Positions 49,823 to 58,308 are shown, numbered from the stretch's first letter. The stretch: 64,000 nt of DNA from an uncultured Anaerotruncus sp. (GCA_900539775.1 UQDL01000007.1:13474-77473); one strand, 5' to 3'. The notes: a model not told the origin generated them from the letters alone. Numbers and translations are program-made.

Positions 49823-49851
49823 AGTATAATTCCAATTTGTATAAATGTCAA
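49823..49851 (-). promoter_or_regulatory. Promoter of the efflux operon
   Basis: On the minus strand TTGACA, 17 bases, TATACT, the strongest-looking -35 box in this half of the window. Confidence 0.85.
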
Positions 49852-49928
49852 CAACTATTTGTAAACATTTCAAATTTTAACCAACAGTTCACAATTGATA
49901 TTTTTTACAAAGCACGAATCAAGTGAAA

Positions 49929-51209
49929 TTATTTATTAAGAGCAGCCAAAGCTTTTTTGCCTATATCATGCCTGAAATGCATATTATCAAAATGGATTTC
50001 ACCAAGTGCCGCATAAGCCTTATCAAGAGCCTGCTGTAAATCGGAGCCGAGCGCCGTCACGCCAAGCACTCTTCCGCCTGAGGTAACAAGCTTACCGTCT
50101 TTAATTGCAGTGCCGGCATGATAAACGATAACGCCGTCTTTTTGGCCGTTTTCAAGGCCCGTTATTTCAATACCCTTAGGATAAGATTTAGGATAACCGC
50201 CTGATGCCGCTATAACGCAAGCGCAAGCTTCATCTGCCCATTCTATATCAAGCTCTGCAAGAGTGCCGTTATTGATTGCCTCAAAAATATCAATAATATC
50301 TGTTTTAAGGCGAGGCAAAACAACTTGAGTTTCCGGATCACCAAAGCGGCAATTGTATTCAATCACCTTAGGACCCTTAGGTGTAAGCATAAGTCCGAAA
50401 TAAAGGCAACCCTTAAACGTGCGTCCTTCCTTATTCATAGCATCAATCGTAGGAATAAAGATTTTTTCCATACATTCCTTTGCAATATCAGCAGTGTAAT
50501 ACGGATTCGGAGAAACAGTGCCCATTCCGCCTGTGTTAAGCCCCTTATCACCGTCCAGCGCACGCTTATGATCCATTGAAGAAACCATCGGCTTAACGCA
50601 TTTACCGTCTGTAAACGCAAGCACTGAAACTTCCGGACCGGTGAGAAATTCTTCAACAACAACATTGTTGCCGCTTTCACCGAAAATTTTATCCTCCATT
50701 ATCTCTCGAACACCGTTTTCGGCCTCTTCAAGAGTTTCGGGAATTATAACGCCTTTGCCGAGAGCAAGGCCGTCTGCCTTTATAACAGTAGGAAATTCAT
50801 TTTTTTCTTTAACATAAGCAAGCACATCGGCAGGATTATCAAACACCTTATATTCTGCGGTGGGGATATTATATTTAAGCATAAGATTTTTTGAAAAAAC
50901 CTTTGAGCCTTCAATAATTGCAGCTGCCGCATTCGGGCCGAATGTTGCGAAACCGGCGGCATTAAGCGCATCAACCATTCCCGCAACAAGAGGATCATCC
51001 GGAGCAACAACAACTAAATCAGCAAAAAGCTTTTTAGCAAGCTCAACAACGCCTTGAATATCCGTTGCCGAAACAGGAAAGCACTGCGCATCATAAGATA
51101 TGCCGCCGTTTCCGGGGCAACAATATACTTCCGAAACCCTTTTAGATTCCTTGATTTTTCTTATTAAGGCGTGCTCTCTGCCGCCGCCTCCAACAACAAG
51201 AACTTTCAT
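49929..51209 (-). CDS. purD: Phosphoribosylamine-glycine ligase PurD
   Basis: PurD makes glycinamide ribonucleotide in the second step of purine synthesis. The 426-residue ATP-grasp protein starts KVLVVGGGGREHALIRKI, has DGLALGKGV, the metal-binding GFLYFGLMLTPKGPKVIEYNCRFGDPETQ-like region (here GCLYFGLM) and a C-terminal domain. Last gene of the purE-M-N-O-D run. A 169-base spacer with two hairpins, one GC-rich, separates it from purO. No terminator is clear behind it. Confidence 0.97.
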   Translation of the reverse strand: MKVLVVGGGGREHALIRKIKESKRVSEVYCCPGNGGISYDAQCFPVSATDIQGVVELAKKLFADLVVVAPDDPLVAGMVDALNAAGFATFGPNAAAAIIEGSKVFSKNLMLKYNIPTAEYKVFDNPADVLAYVKEKNEFPTVIKADGLALGKGVIIPETLEEAENGVREIMEDKIFGESGNNVVVEEFLTGPEVSVLAFTDGKCVKPMVSSMDHKRALDGDKGLNTGGMGTVSPNPYYTADIAKECMEKIFIPTIDAMNKEGRTFKGCLYFGLMLTPKGPKVIEYNCRFGDPETQVVLPRLKTDIIDIFEAINNGTLAELDIEWADEACACVIAASGGYPKSYPKGIEITGLENGQKDGVIVYHAGTAIKDGKLVTSGGRVLGVTALGSDLQQALDKAYAALGEIHFDNMHFRHDIGKKALAALNK

Positions 51210-51378
51210 TTAAATAACTGCCTTTCTTTTTCGGCAAAGCCGTAATATAAATTTAGATAAACAAAGCAAAAAAACATTTCAGAAAGCATCCTAACATTTT
51301 TGCTTTTTTCGGCAGAGCGGCCGACCGTGCGGCATCTGCAATCCGCAAAAGCGGAAAGGGCGATGAAATCGCCCTGCT

Positions 51379-52083
51379 TTAATTATTTTTATTAACAATT
51401 CTTGTTTCTTCCGCACCTGTTTCCAAATCAATGAAGCGTGTGAAAAGAGAAACTTTATTATCCGCATTAAGCGATGCCCAAATCATATCCGTAAATTCAT
51501 CTATAGTTTGATCTGCAATTTCAACAGGAGTCGGCTCGCCTTCAAATGAAGGAATCGGATCACCGTCGCACTTATAAGTGTGGATAAAATGGCCGAGACC
51601 TGCATAAGCCGGATACTCATAAAAGAATCTGAGGCATTGAGGCACACCCATATTAGATTTAAGAATTGAAAGCACATAATCGCCGTTCGGCTTAACAACT
51701 CCTGAAATTCTTGGTGTGTAATTAGGCGCATCGGGTTCAAACTCTCTTGTTAAAAGAGCATGGCGATAGCAATGGCCGTCTTTCATAAAATCATAAATTG
51801 TGTCTGTTTGGTCACCGTTTGTTACGATGGTTTTACCATCGCACTTCAAAACGGGATTATAAATAATAAGGCTTGGATCAACCATTTTTGATTCATCAAA
51901 TGCCTTGGTGCGAATACCGCCTCTGTTGTTTTCTTCAAAAACACGATTGCGGCTGTTTTCACTTCTGCCCATTATAAAATAAGCAATAACGGCCTTTTTG
52001 CCATTTGCACTATTGCCGAGTATTATTCCCCTTCCGGGATAAGAATTTGAAGAAAGCTCTTCTGCGATTTTTTTAATTTCCAT
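51379..52083 (-). CDS. purO: PurO-type IMP cyclohydrolase
   Basis: PurO, first known from archaea, closes the ring of FAICAR to give IMP. It replaces the cyclohydrolase half of PurH. The 234-residue product has the family start NSYPGRGIILG, AYFIMGRSENSRNRVF and NPVLKCDGKTIVTNGDQTD, then GVPQCLRFFYEY. Its location among purine genes fits. The start at 52083 is chosen by AAAGG about ten bases upstream. A separate formyltransferase would be needed for the preceding step; purH is not in the window. Confidence 0.85.
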   Translation of the reverse strand: MEIKKIAEELSSNSYPGRGIILGNSANGKKAVIAYFIMGRSENSRNRVFEENNRGGIRTKAFDESKMVDPSLIIYNPVLKCDGKTIVTNGDQTDTIYDFMKDGHCYRHALLTREFEPDAPNYTPRISGVVKPNGDYVLSILKSNMGVPQCLRFFYEYPAYAGLGHFIHTYKCDGDPIPSFEGEPTPVEIADQTIDEFTDMIWASLNADNKVSLFTRFIDLETGAEETRIVNKNN

Positions 52084-52211
52084 ATATAAACAGCCTTTCC
52101 GACTACAAAATAACAAAGCTCCTAACACCTAACCGTAGCCTGCATAAGGCGCATACACGGAGCACGCATATCAATAATATGCCGCAATTCAATTTGAGGC
52201 ACGGGCAACAA

Positions 52212-52835
52212 TTATTCAATAACGGTTTTATTGCCCTCAATTCTAATTTTACCGGAGCAAAACAAAGAAACAGCTTTTGGCAGAATTTCCCATTCTGCAA
52301 GGCGCATAACACGGTATTGCAAGATCTCCGGAGTATCTTCCTGCTCTATCGGGACGGCCTTTTGCAAAATTATTGCGCCGCCGTCCGTGATTTCATTTAC
52401 GAAATGAGCAGTGGCACCCGTTACCTTCATTCCGCTTGCAAGCACCGCTTCATGAACCTTAAGACCATAGAATCCGTCGCCGCAGAAAAGCGGAATAAGA
52501 CTTGGATGAATATTTATAATTCTGTTTTTGTATTTTTCAACAAGCTCACTTCCCAAAATGGAAAGAAAGCCGGCAAGAACGATAAGATCAATATTTTTAT
52601 TTTCAAGAACTTTTAAAACCGCCTTATCATATGCCTCTTTGGAATCATATTCCTTTCTTGAAACAACGGCGCTTTCTATGCCGGCTTTTTTTGCACGCTC
52701 AAGAGCATATGCACCGCTGTTTGAAGCCAAAACGAACTTAATTTTTCCGTTTTTAAGTTCTCCCCTGTTTTGTGCATCAATAAGAGCCTGCAAATTTGTG
52801 CCTCCGCCTGATACAAACACAGCTATATTCAGCAT
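52212..52835 (-). CDS. purN: Phosphoribosylglycinamide formyltransferase PurN
   Basis: PurN transfers a formyl group from 10-formyl-THF to GAR, the third purine step. The 207-residue product starts IAVFVSGGGTNLQALI, and has LAGFLSIL, the catalytic NIHPSLIPLFCGDGFYG (Asn and His) and HFVNEITDGGAIILQKAVP with the catalytic Asp. The start overlaps the purM stop by seven bases. Length is normal. Confidence 0.97.
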   Translation of the reverse strand: MLNIAVFVSGGGTNLQALIDAQNRGELKNGKIKFVLASNSGAYALERAKKAGIESAVVSRKEYDSKEAYDKAVLKVLENKNIDLIVLAGFLSILGSELVEKYKNRIINIHPSLIPLFCGDGFYGLKVHEAVLASGMKVTGATAHFVNEITDGGAIILQKAVPIEQEDTPEILQYRVMRLAEWEILPKAVSLFCSGKIRIEGNKTVIE

Positions 52836-53866
52836 AATTCAACACCCGTTTCGCCGGCCTTAATTTCGCCGATAACAGCAGCCTGTTCGCCGTTTGCATT
52901 AAGAATTTCAACAGCCTTATCTGCATTTTCGGCATCAACGGCAATAACAAGACCTGTGCCCATGTTAAATGTGTTATACATATCTCTTTCAGGAATTTTT
53001 CCAACTTTTTCAATAAGCTCGAATATAGGCTTTTTAAAGCATTTATCCTTTTCTATAACAGCCGTAAATCCGTTTTTAAGCATACGGGGCACATTTTCAT
53101 AAAATCCGCCGCCGGTAATATGAGAAATGGCATTCACCCTAACCTGATCCATTAAAGCAAGAAGCGGCTTAACATAAATTCTTGTTGGAGTGAGAAGTTC
53201 TTCGCCAAGAGGCTTATCAAGCCCATCATATGTTGAAAGAATTGTTTTTTCGTTTATATCAAACACCTTGCGAACAAGCGAGAAACCGTTTGAATGAACA
53301 CCTGAAGAAGCAACGCCGATAAGCGCATCGCCGGCTTTAAGATTTTCACCCGAAACAAGCTTTTCTTTTTCGCCGATACCAACGGTGAAGCCTGCAAGAT
53401 CATATTCTTCATCGGGCATAAGGCCGGGATGCTCTGCGGTTTCACCGCCTACAAGTGCACAGCCTGCCTGAACACAGCCGTCTGCAACGCCCTTAACGAT
53501 TTGAGCAATCTTTTCGGGATAGTTTTTACCGCAAGCAATATAATCAAGAAAGAAGAGGGGCTTTGCACCGCTGCAAGCCACATCATTAACGCACATTGCA
53601 ACGCAATCAATGCCGATAGTATCATGCTTATCCATAAGAAAAGCGAGCTTAAGCTTTGTGCCGACACCGTCTGTTCCGCTTACAAGAACGGGATTTTTAT
53701 ATTCATTTGCACCTATTTCAAACATACCGCCGAAGCCGCCGATTGAGCCGATTACACCGGGAATATTTGTTTTTTTAACATGGGATTTAATGAGCTCAAC
53801 AGATTCATAACCTGCCGTTACATCAACACCGGCAGCAGCATAGCTTTCGCTGAAACTTTTTTCCAT
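52829..53866 (-). CDS. purM: Phosphoribosylformylglycinamidine cyclo-ligase PurM
   Basis: PurM (AIR synthetase) closes the imidazole ring. The 345-residue product begins SFSESYAAAGVDVTAGYESVELI, has GIDCVAMCVNDVACSGAKPLFFLDYIA and VGGETAEHPG, and later HITGGGFYENVPRML, all family marks. Start at the ATG of 53866. It overlaps purN by seven bases and lies downstream of purE by 146 bases. Confidence 0.97.
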   Translation of the reverse strand: MEKSFSESYAAAGVDVTAGYESVELIKSHVKKTNIPGVIGSIGGFGGMFEIGANEYKNPVLVSGTDGVGTKLKLAFLMDKHDTIGIDCVAMCVNDVACSGAKPLFFLDYIACGKNYPEKIAQIVKGVADGCVQAGCALVGGETAEHPGLMPDEEYDLAGFTVGIGEKEKLVSGENLKAGDALIGVASSGVHSNGFSLVRKVFDINEKTILSTYDGLDKPLGEELLTPTRIYVKPLLALMDQVRVNAISHITGGGFYENVPRMLKNGFTAVIEKDKCFKKPIFELIEKVGKIPERDMYNTFNMGTGLVIAVDAENADKAVEILNANGEQAAVIGEIKAGETGVELC

Positions 53867-54012
53867 ATAATTCACATTGCCTTTCCTGCCACACAATATA
53901 TTATATTAAAGCCTTCGTTTCCGATGTGGCAAAACGGAAAACAAAATTAAGAGATGCTTTGCAAATCGGCAAAGCCGAATACTTATTTTTTTAAATTAAA
54001 CGCAAGAGAAAA

Positions 54013-54510
54013 TCAGATTTCTTTTATTTTTTCCTGCATTGCCTTATCTTTTTCGATAACGGCATTTTCCATATCTTTGCGCATATCCGCAAGCTTTTGA
54101 GCAAGTGCCTCATCACCCACTGCCAAAATCTCAGCAGCAAGCAAAGCAGCATTTTTAGCCGCATTAACACCCACTGTTGCAACAGGAATTCCGGGAGGCA
54201 TCATAACGGTTGCGAGCATGGCATCCATACCGTCGAGCACCTTTGCGGAGCAAGGAATCCCGATAACGGGCAAAGTTGTTGAAGCCGCAAGCACACCGCC
54301 CAAATGCGCTGCCATACCTGCTGCGGCAATAATAACGCCAAATCCGTTTGACGCTGCACTTTCTGCAAATGCCTGAGCTTGCTTGGGAGTTCTGTGCGCA
54401 CTCATAACACGAACCTCTGTTTCAATGCCAAGCTCCTTTAACTGCTTAACAGCCGGAGTTACTATTGGCAAATCACTGTCTGACCCCATAATAAGAGCAA
54501 CCTTTTTCAT
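54013..54510 (-). CDS. purE: N5-carboxyaminoimidazole ribonucleotide mutase PurE
   Basis: PurE (class I) rearranges N5-CAIR to CAIR. The 165-residue product has the loop MGSDSDLPI (active-site Ser and Asp), SAHRTPKQA and AAAGMAAHLGGVLA, then GMDAMLATVMMPPGIPVATV. The frame is open upstream to 54597 through the leader, but the ATG of KKVALIMGSDSD at 54510 behind GGAAAGG is the family start. First gene of the purine run, behind a leader with a terminator hairpin. purK is not next to it. Confidence 0.96.
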   Translation of the reverse strand: MKKVALIMGSDSDLPIVTPAVKQLKELGIETEVRVMSAHRTPKQAQAFAESAASNGFGVIIAAAGMAAHLGGVLAASTTLPVIGIPCSAKVLDGMDAMLATVMMPPGIPVATVGVNAAKNAALLAAEILAVGDEALAQKLADMRKDMENAVIEKDKAMQEKIKEI

Positions 54511-54537
54511 ATGATACACTGCCTTTCCGCCGCCTTG

Positions 54538-54577
54538 AAAAATAAATAAATGTGCTGCCGACGACACAAGCAGCACA
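54538..54577 (-). promoter_or_regulatory. Attenuator hairpin in the purE leader
   Basis: On the minus strand TGTGCTGC pairs with GCAGCACA and is followed by TTTATTTATTTTTC. The hairpin lies between the purE promoter and the start codon, so transcription of the purine genes is likely controlled by termination. The upstream leader is about 50 bases and matches no riboswitch I know. Confidence 0.65.
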
Positions 54578-54631
54578 AATTGCATAAGTAACTGCACACG
54601 GCGACCGATGCCGCCTCATTTTACGACTAAT

Positions 54632-54660
54632 ATTTTACATTATTAAAGAGAAATTTTCAA
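54632..54660 (-). promoter_or_regulatory. Promoter of the purine operon
   Basis: On the minus strand TTGAAA, 17 bases, TAAAAT. Confidence 0.7.
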
Positions 54661-54725
54661 TAGAATTTACAAAATCATTTCATCAATAATAGCACCGCAG
54701 AGAGCCTTGTTTTTAATCATAATAC

Positions 54726-54758
54726 ACAAAAGGGAAAGCACCGAGGTACTTTCCCTTT
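54726..54758 (-). terminator. Terminator of the GH3 gene
   Basis: On the minus strand AAAGGGAAAG pairs with CTTTCCCTTT around a short loop and ends TTTTG. Confidence 0.8.
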
Positions 54759-54769
54759 CTTTTATGATG

Positions 54770-57256
54770 TTAGATTGATTTAAGAAGCGATGGAAGACGG
54801 GTGAGTGCGCCGCCGATTCGCCAGAAAATCGCATTGAAGCCAGCAAAGCTTGATTCATCATCATTAAGCATTTTGAGGAGGCCCTGAGCCATTGCGGGAG
54901 AAAATACGCCCATGCTCATCTGCACAAAGTTTCTGATCGGAATTTGCGTTGCCATTGCAGCAAGCATTTTACCGTCGCCGTTTTCTGCCGAGCCCATATT
55001 AGACATAATCTTTTCGATAAGTCTGCAAAGCTTGCCGCCCCACTTTGTGTGCCTTGCATCGTTAAGGCAACAATAGAGATCAATTTTTGCATTTTTATCT
55101 CTTTCACGGGCAGGAAGTTCGCTGCCGTAAACAGCACCCCACTGCTTATCATCAATATTTGCTATATCGGCAGTGTAATAAGACGGAGCGCTTTCTCTGT
55201 AATCCGGCACCTCAGCTTCAACAGTTGATGTAACATTAACTGTTGCCTTAAGCTTTTCATCACGGCTTGAAGCAGCAGCGATAATTTCAAATTCGCCGCT
55301 TTCAACATGCCAATCGCCGAGTTTAACATTATAATAAGCAAATGCACGCTTGCCGAGCTCAAGAGTAACCTCTTTTTCCTCGCCTGCTTTAAGGAACACC
55401 TTGGTGAATGCACGGAGTTCTTTTTTAGGCCTGAAAATAGTTGATTCCTTATCGGAAACATAAATCTGAACGATTTCGGCACCGTCAACATCGCCTGTGT
55501 TTTTAACTTTAAGAGAAACCTTAAGAGTATCCGTATCCTTAATGTCGCTTGCAGAAAGCTTCATATCGCTGTATTCAAATGTTGTGTAAGAAAGGCCATA
55601 ACCAAACGGGAAAAGAACCTCTTTATCGGCTGTGTCATAATACCTGTAGCCGATATAAACGCTTTCCTTATGTTCTGAAATAACAGGGCCGCCGGGATAA
55701 TTGCCGAAGGTTGGGTTGTCGTTAAATGTAATAGGATATGTTTCTGCCGTCTTACCGCTTGGATTAACTGCGCCGGTAAGAATATTTGCAACGGCACTGC
55801 CGCTTGCCTGGCCGCCGAGGCCTGAATTAAGGAGACCCTTAACTTCATCAAGCCACGGAATATAAACAACAGAACCGCCTGCAAGCACAACAACGGTGTT
55901 TGCATTAGCCTTTGCAATTTCGGAAACAAGCTTGTTGTGGTTTTCGGGCATATTGATGTTTTCTCTGTCATATCCCTCACCCTCGAATTCCTCGGTGAGG
56001 CCTACGAATACAACGGCAACATCTGCTGCCTTTGCAGCTGCAACAGCCTCTGAAACAAGCTGAGCATCAGATTTTCTGTTTTTATCTTTCTTTGACGGTG
56101 CTGCTTTGTAATAGCCCTGAGCATATGTAACATCTGCGCCGAGCTTAACAAGTTCATCATAAGCATTATCAAGCTTTGTGGGATTGATAACGGAAGAACC
56201 TGCGCCCTGGAATCTCGGTGATTTAGCCATTTCGCCGATAACTGCAACCTTTTGGCCTTTTTTAAGAGGAAGGATTTTTTCGTCATTTTTAAGAAGCACC
56301 ATTGAGCCCTCTGCGATTTTACGGGCAATTGCATGATGTGCCTCAACATCAAACTTATAACCGTCGTTTTGCTCAAGAGCAGGCTTGGATTTAACGATAA
56401 GATCAACAACAGTGTCTACACGCTCATCAAGCACAGCTTCATCAAGCTCGCCTCCGTTAACAGCCTCAATAATTCTTTTTGCATTAAGTGTGCCTGAAGA
56501 CGGCATTTCAAGATCAGTTCCGCATTTAAGGCCGGGAACTCTGTCTACCGAAGCGCCCCAGTCTGTTACGATAAGGCCTTTAAAGCCCCATTCTTTTCTG
56601 AGCACTTCCTGCTGAAGCCACTCATTCTGAGAAGCATAAACACCGTTGATGCGGTTATATGAATTCATAACGGTCCACGGCTGAGATTCCTTAACTGCAA
56701 TTTCAAAAGCCGGGAAATATATTTCACGCATTGTACGCTCATCAATAACCTCGCTGAGAACCATACGGAATGCTTCCTGCGAATTGCAGGCAAAGTGCTT
56801 AAGTGAGTTGCCGACACCCTTTGATTGGCAACCGTTTATAAGATTTGCGCTCATTTTGCCGGCAAGCAAAGGATCCTCTGAAAAATATTCAAAGTTTCTG
56901 CCGCAAACCGGAGAACGCTTAATATTTGTGCCGGGGCCGAGAATAACAGAAACCTTTTCCTGCAAACATTCCTCTGCAAGAGCCTCGCCTTCTTCACGAA
57001 GAAGGTTTTCATCCCAAGAGCAAGCGGAAGTTGCCGCAGGGGGCATACATGTGGCAGGCACGGAATTTCCGAGACCGATTCCGCTTGAAGATTTCTTATC
57101 TGTGTTTTGCTTGCGAAGGCCGTGAGGGCCATCTGTGATCATAATTTTGGGAAGGCCGAGTTCGGGTGCTTCCTCAAGATGCCAATAATCAAAGCCGGAA
57201 ACAAATTTAGCCTTTTGCTCAAGGCTCATTTTGCTTACAATTTCAGGATGCTTCAT
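54770..57256 (-). CDS. Glycoside hydrolase family 3 (beta-glucosidase-like)
   Basis: The 828-residue enzyme has the GH3 barrel and the alpha/beta sandwich domain, then a fibronectin III-like domain (VKNTGDVDGAEIVQIYVSD pattern), and an extra C-terminal region of about 130 residues with no recognised domain (from WGAVYGSELPARERD on). Substrate-site motifs are ITDGPHGLR, GRNFEYFSEDP, LKHFACNSQE and the nucleophile in VTDWGAS (Asp near 245). No signal peptide is seen, so it acts on imported beta-glucosides. Start at 57256 behind GGAGG. Its promoter has a 14-base palindrome upstream. Confidence 0.93.
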   Translation of the reverse strand: MKHPEIVSKMSLEQKAKFVSGFDYWHLEEAPELGLPKIMITDGPHGLRKQNTDKKSSSGIGLGNSVPATCMPPAATSACSWDENLLREEGEALAEECLQEKVSVILGPGTNIKRSPVCGRNFEYFSEDPLLAGKMSANLINGCQSKGVGNSLKHFACNSQEAFRMVLSEVIDERTMREIYFPAFEIAVKESQPWTVMNSYNRINGVYASQNEWLQQEVLRKEWGFKGLIVTDWGASVDRVPGLKCGTDLEMPSSGTLNAKRIIEAVNGGELDEAVLDERVDTVVDLIVKSKPALEQNDGYKFDVEAHHAIARKIAEGSMVLLKNDEKILPLKKGQKVAVIGEMAKSPRFQGAGSSVINPTKLDNAYDELVKLGADVTYAQGYYKAAPSKKDKNRKSDAQLVSEAVAAAKAADVAVVFVGLTEEFEGEGYDRENINMPENHNKLVSEIAKANANTVVVLAGGSVVYIPWLDEVKGLLNSGLGGQASGSAVANILTGAVNPSGKTAETYPITFNDNPTFGNYPGGPVISEHKESVYIGYRYYDTADKEVLFPFGYGLSYTTFEYSDMKLSASDIKDTDTLKVSLKVKNTGDVDGAEIVQIYVSDKESTIFRPKKELRAFTKVFLKAGEEKEVTLELGKRAFAYYNVKLGDWHVESGEFEIIAAASSRDEKLKATVNVTSTVEAEVPDYRESAPSYYTADIANIDDKQWGAVYGSELPARERDKNAKIDLYCCLNDARHTKWGGKLCRLIEKIMSNMGSAENGDGKMLAAMATQIPIRNFVQMSMGVFSPAMAQGLLKMLNDDESSFAGFNAIFWRIGGALTRLPSLLKSI

Positions 57257-57324
57257 TCTTTTTCCTCCGATAAAAAAGGGATTTTGCACAAAAAGCGCAA
57301 TTTCCGAGTTTATATTTCGTTTAT

Positions 57325-57353
57325 ATTATATATGAAACTTAGAACTTATACAA
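57325..57353 (-). promoter_or_regulatory. Promoter of the GH3 gene
   Basis: On the minus strand TTGTAT, 17 bases, TATAAT. Confidence 0.75.
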
Positions 57354-57377
57354 GCACAAAATCAAGTGCCGCACAAC

Positions 57378-57391
57378 AATTGTGCACAATT
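57378..57391. promoter_or_regulatory. Palindromic operator candidate upstream of the GH3 gene
   Basis: AATTGTGCACAATT is a perfect 14-base palindrome about 25 bases upstream of the -35 box. A third GCACAA arm (57371-57376) creates an overlapping inverted repeat. The position suits an activator or an upstream repressor site. Confidence 0.5.
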
Positions 57392-57425
57392 ACATAAAAC
57401 CAACGTCAATTATTGTAACATATCA

Positions 57426-57460
57426 CAAAAAAAGGCTGCAGCCAAAAGCTGCAGCCTTTT
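57426..57460 (-). terminator. Terminator of the SCP2 gene
   Basis: On the minus strand AAAGGCTGCAGC pairs with GCTGCAGCCTTT and runs into seven T residues. Confidence 0.92.
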
Positions 57461-57469
57461 AGTTATTGA

Positions 57470-57802
57470 TTACTTTTTTATGTACTTGATAAGTTCAAGT
57501 GCAGCGCCCACATCGCCGTCAACCTTCAATTTACCGGTGGTAAAAGCAACAACGGGATCGATTTTGCCGTTGATAAGCTTGATAAGATTTGTACCGCTGG
57601 CGGTTATGATTGCATTGCGATCATAATACTCATAAGGCTCAACGTTTATTTTGCCGTCTTTGATTTCAACATAAAAAATACCGTGTGCCTTGCCCTCAAT
57701 ATCAAACTGAAAAGCAACCGTGCCCGGAACGGCACTTGCATCAACAGAGCAAAGCTTATCTCTGTAAGCCTGCACAACCGATTCATAAGTTAAAGTTGCC
57801 AC
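57470..57802 (-). CDS. SCP2 sterol-binding domain protein
   Basis: A 110-residue single-domain protein with the SCP-2 pattern: VAFQFDIEGKAHGIFYVEIKDGKINVEPYEYYDRNAIITASGTNLIKLINGKIDPVVAFTTGKLKVDGD, where the last part is the conserved GKxxxxxAxxxGKLxxxGD. Such small proteins are common in clostridia and bind acyl or lipid ligands; the physiological role is unknown. The start is GTG at 57802, behind GGAGG. It forms its own unit. Confidence 0.88.
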   Translation of the reverse strand: MATLTYESVVQAYRDKLCSVDASAVPGTVAFQFDIEGKAHGIFYVEIKDGKINVEPYEYYDRNAIITASGTNLIKLINGKIDPVVAFTTGKLKVDGDVGAALELIKYIKK

Positions 57803-57893
57803 AATGATTCCTCCAATCTTTAATTTAATTTTACCACACAAAAACAATAATTTCAACAAGTTTATTTCGACTTTTAGCGCCTAATTGCGCCGA

Positions 57894-58247
57894 TTATTTG
57901 TCTTTTGAGCGAGTGAAAGCGGAAACCAAAAGAGCAGACAGCAATGCAACTGTTACGCCTGCCGAACACGCAGACATTCCTCCTGTGATCACGCCCAAAA
58001 AGCCGGATTGGCGCACAGAATCCTTAACCCCTGCAGCAAGCGCATTTCCAAAGCCCGTGAGCGGCACCGTGGCACCCGCACCGGCAAAATCAACAAGCTT
58101 ATCATAAACGCCGAATGCACCAAGCAACACACCGAGGCAAACAAACGAAACAAGAATTTTGGCAGGAGTTAATTTTGTTAAATCAATAAGAAGCTGGCCC
58201 ACAACGCAAATCAAACCGCCAACAACAAAAGCCTTTAAAAACATCAT
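57894..58247 (-). CDS. spoVAE: Stage V sporulation protein AE (SpoVAE)
   Basis: SpoVA proteins form the channel for Ca-dipicolinate in the spore inner membrane. The 117-residue protein has three to four membrane helices and the motifs GGLICVVGQLLIDLTKLTPAKILV, GVYDKLVDFAGAGATVPLTGFGNALAAG and GGMSACSAGVTVALL, characteristic of the short SpoVAE form. Its ribosome-binding site lies within a terminator-like hairpin directly before the start (58248-58286). It follows the ABC ATPase gene on the same strand, and spoVAD, normally before it, is absent here. Confidence 0.93.
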   Translation of the reverse strand: MMFLKAFVVGGLICVVGQLLIDLTKLTPAKILVSFVCLGVLLGAFGVYDKLVDFAGAGATVPLTGFGNALAAGVKDSVRQSGFLGVITGGMSACSAGVTVALLSALLVSAFTRSKDK

Positions 58248-58286
58248 AAAAAATCACCTGCTATATTATTTGCATACAGCAGGTGA
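58248..58286 (-). promoter_or_regulatory. Terminator-like hairpin enclosing the Shine-Dalgarno of spoVAE
   Basis: On the minus strand TCACCTGCT pairs with AGCAGGTGA over a 15-base loop, then TTTTTT and ATG follow. AGGTGA in the 3' arm is the only ribosome-binding site. The structure can stop transcripts from the ABC ATPase gene and block translation of spoVAE on read-through RNA. Confidence 0.75.
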
Positions 58287-58308
58287 AATAAACATAAAAA
58301 ATTAACAA

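Noticed and set aside
54511..54597. N-terminal extension of purE by 29 residues
   Set aside because: The frame is open only through the attenuator hairpin and U-run; the family start and ribosome-binding site are at 54510.
54511..54631. Purine, PRPP, ZTP or THF riboswitch before purE
   Set aside because: None of their conserved core sequences is present in the leader; only an attenuator can be supported.
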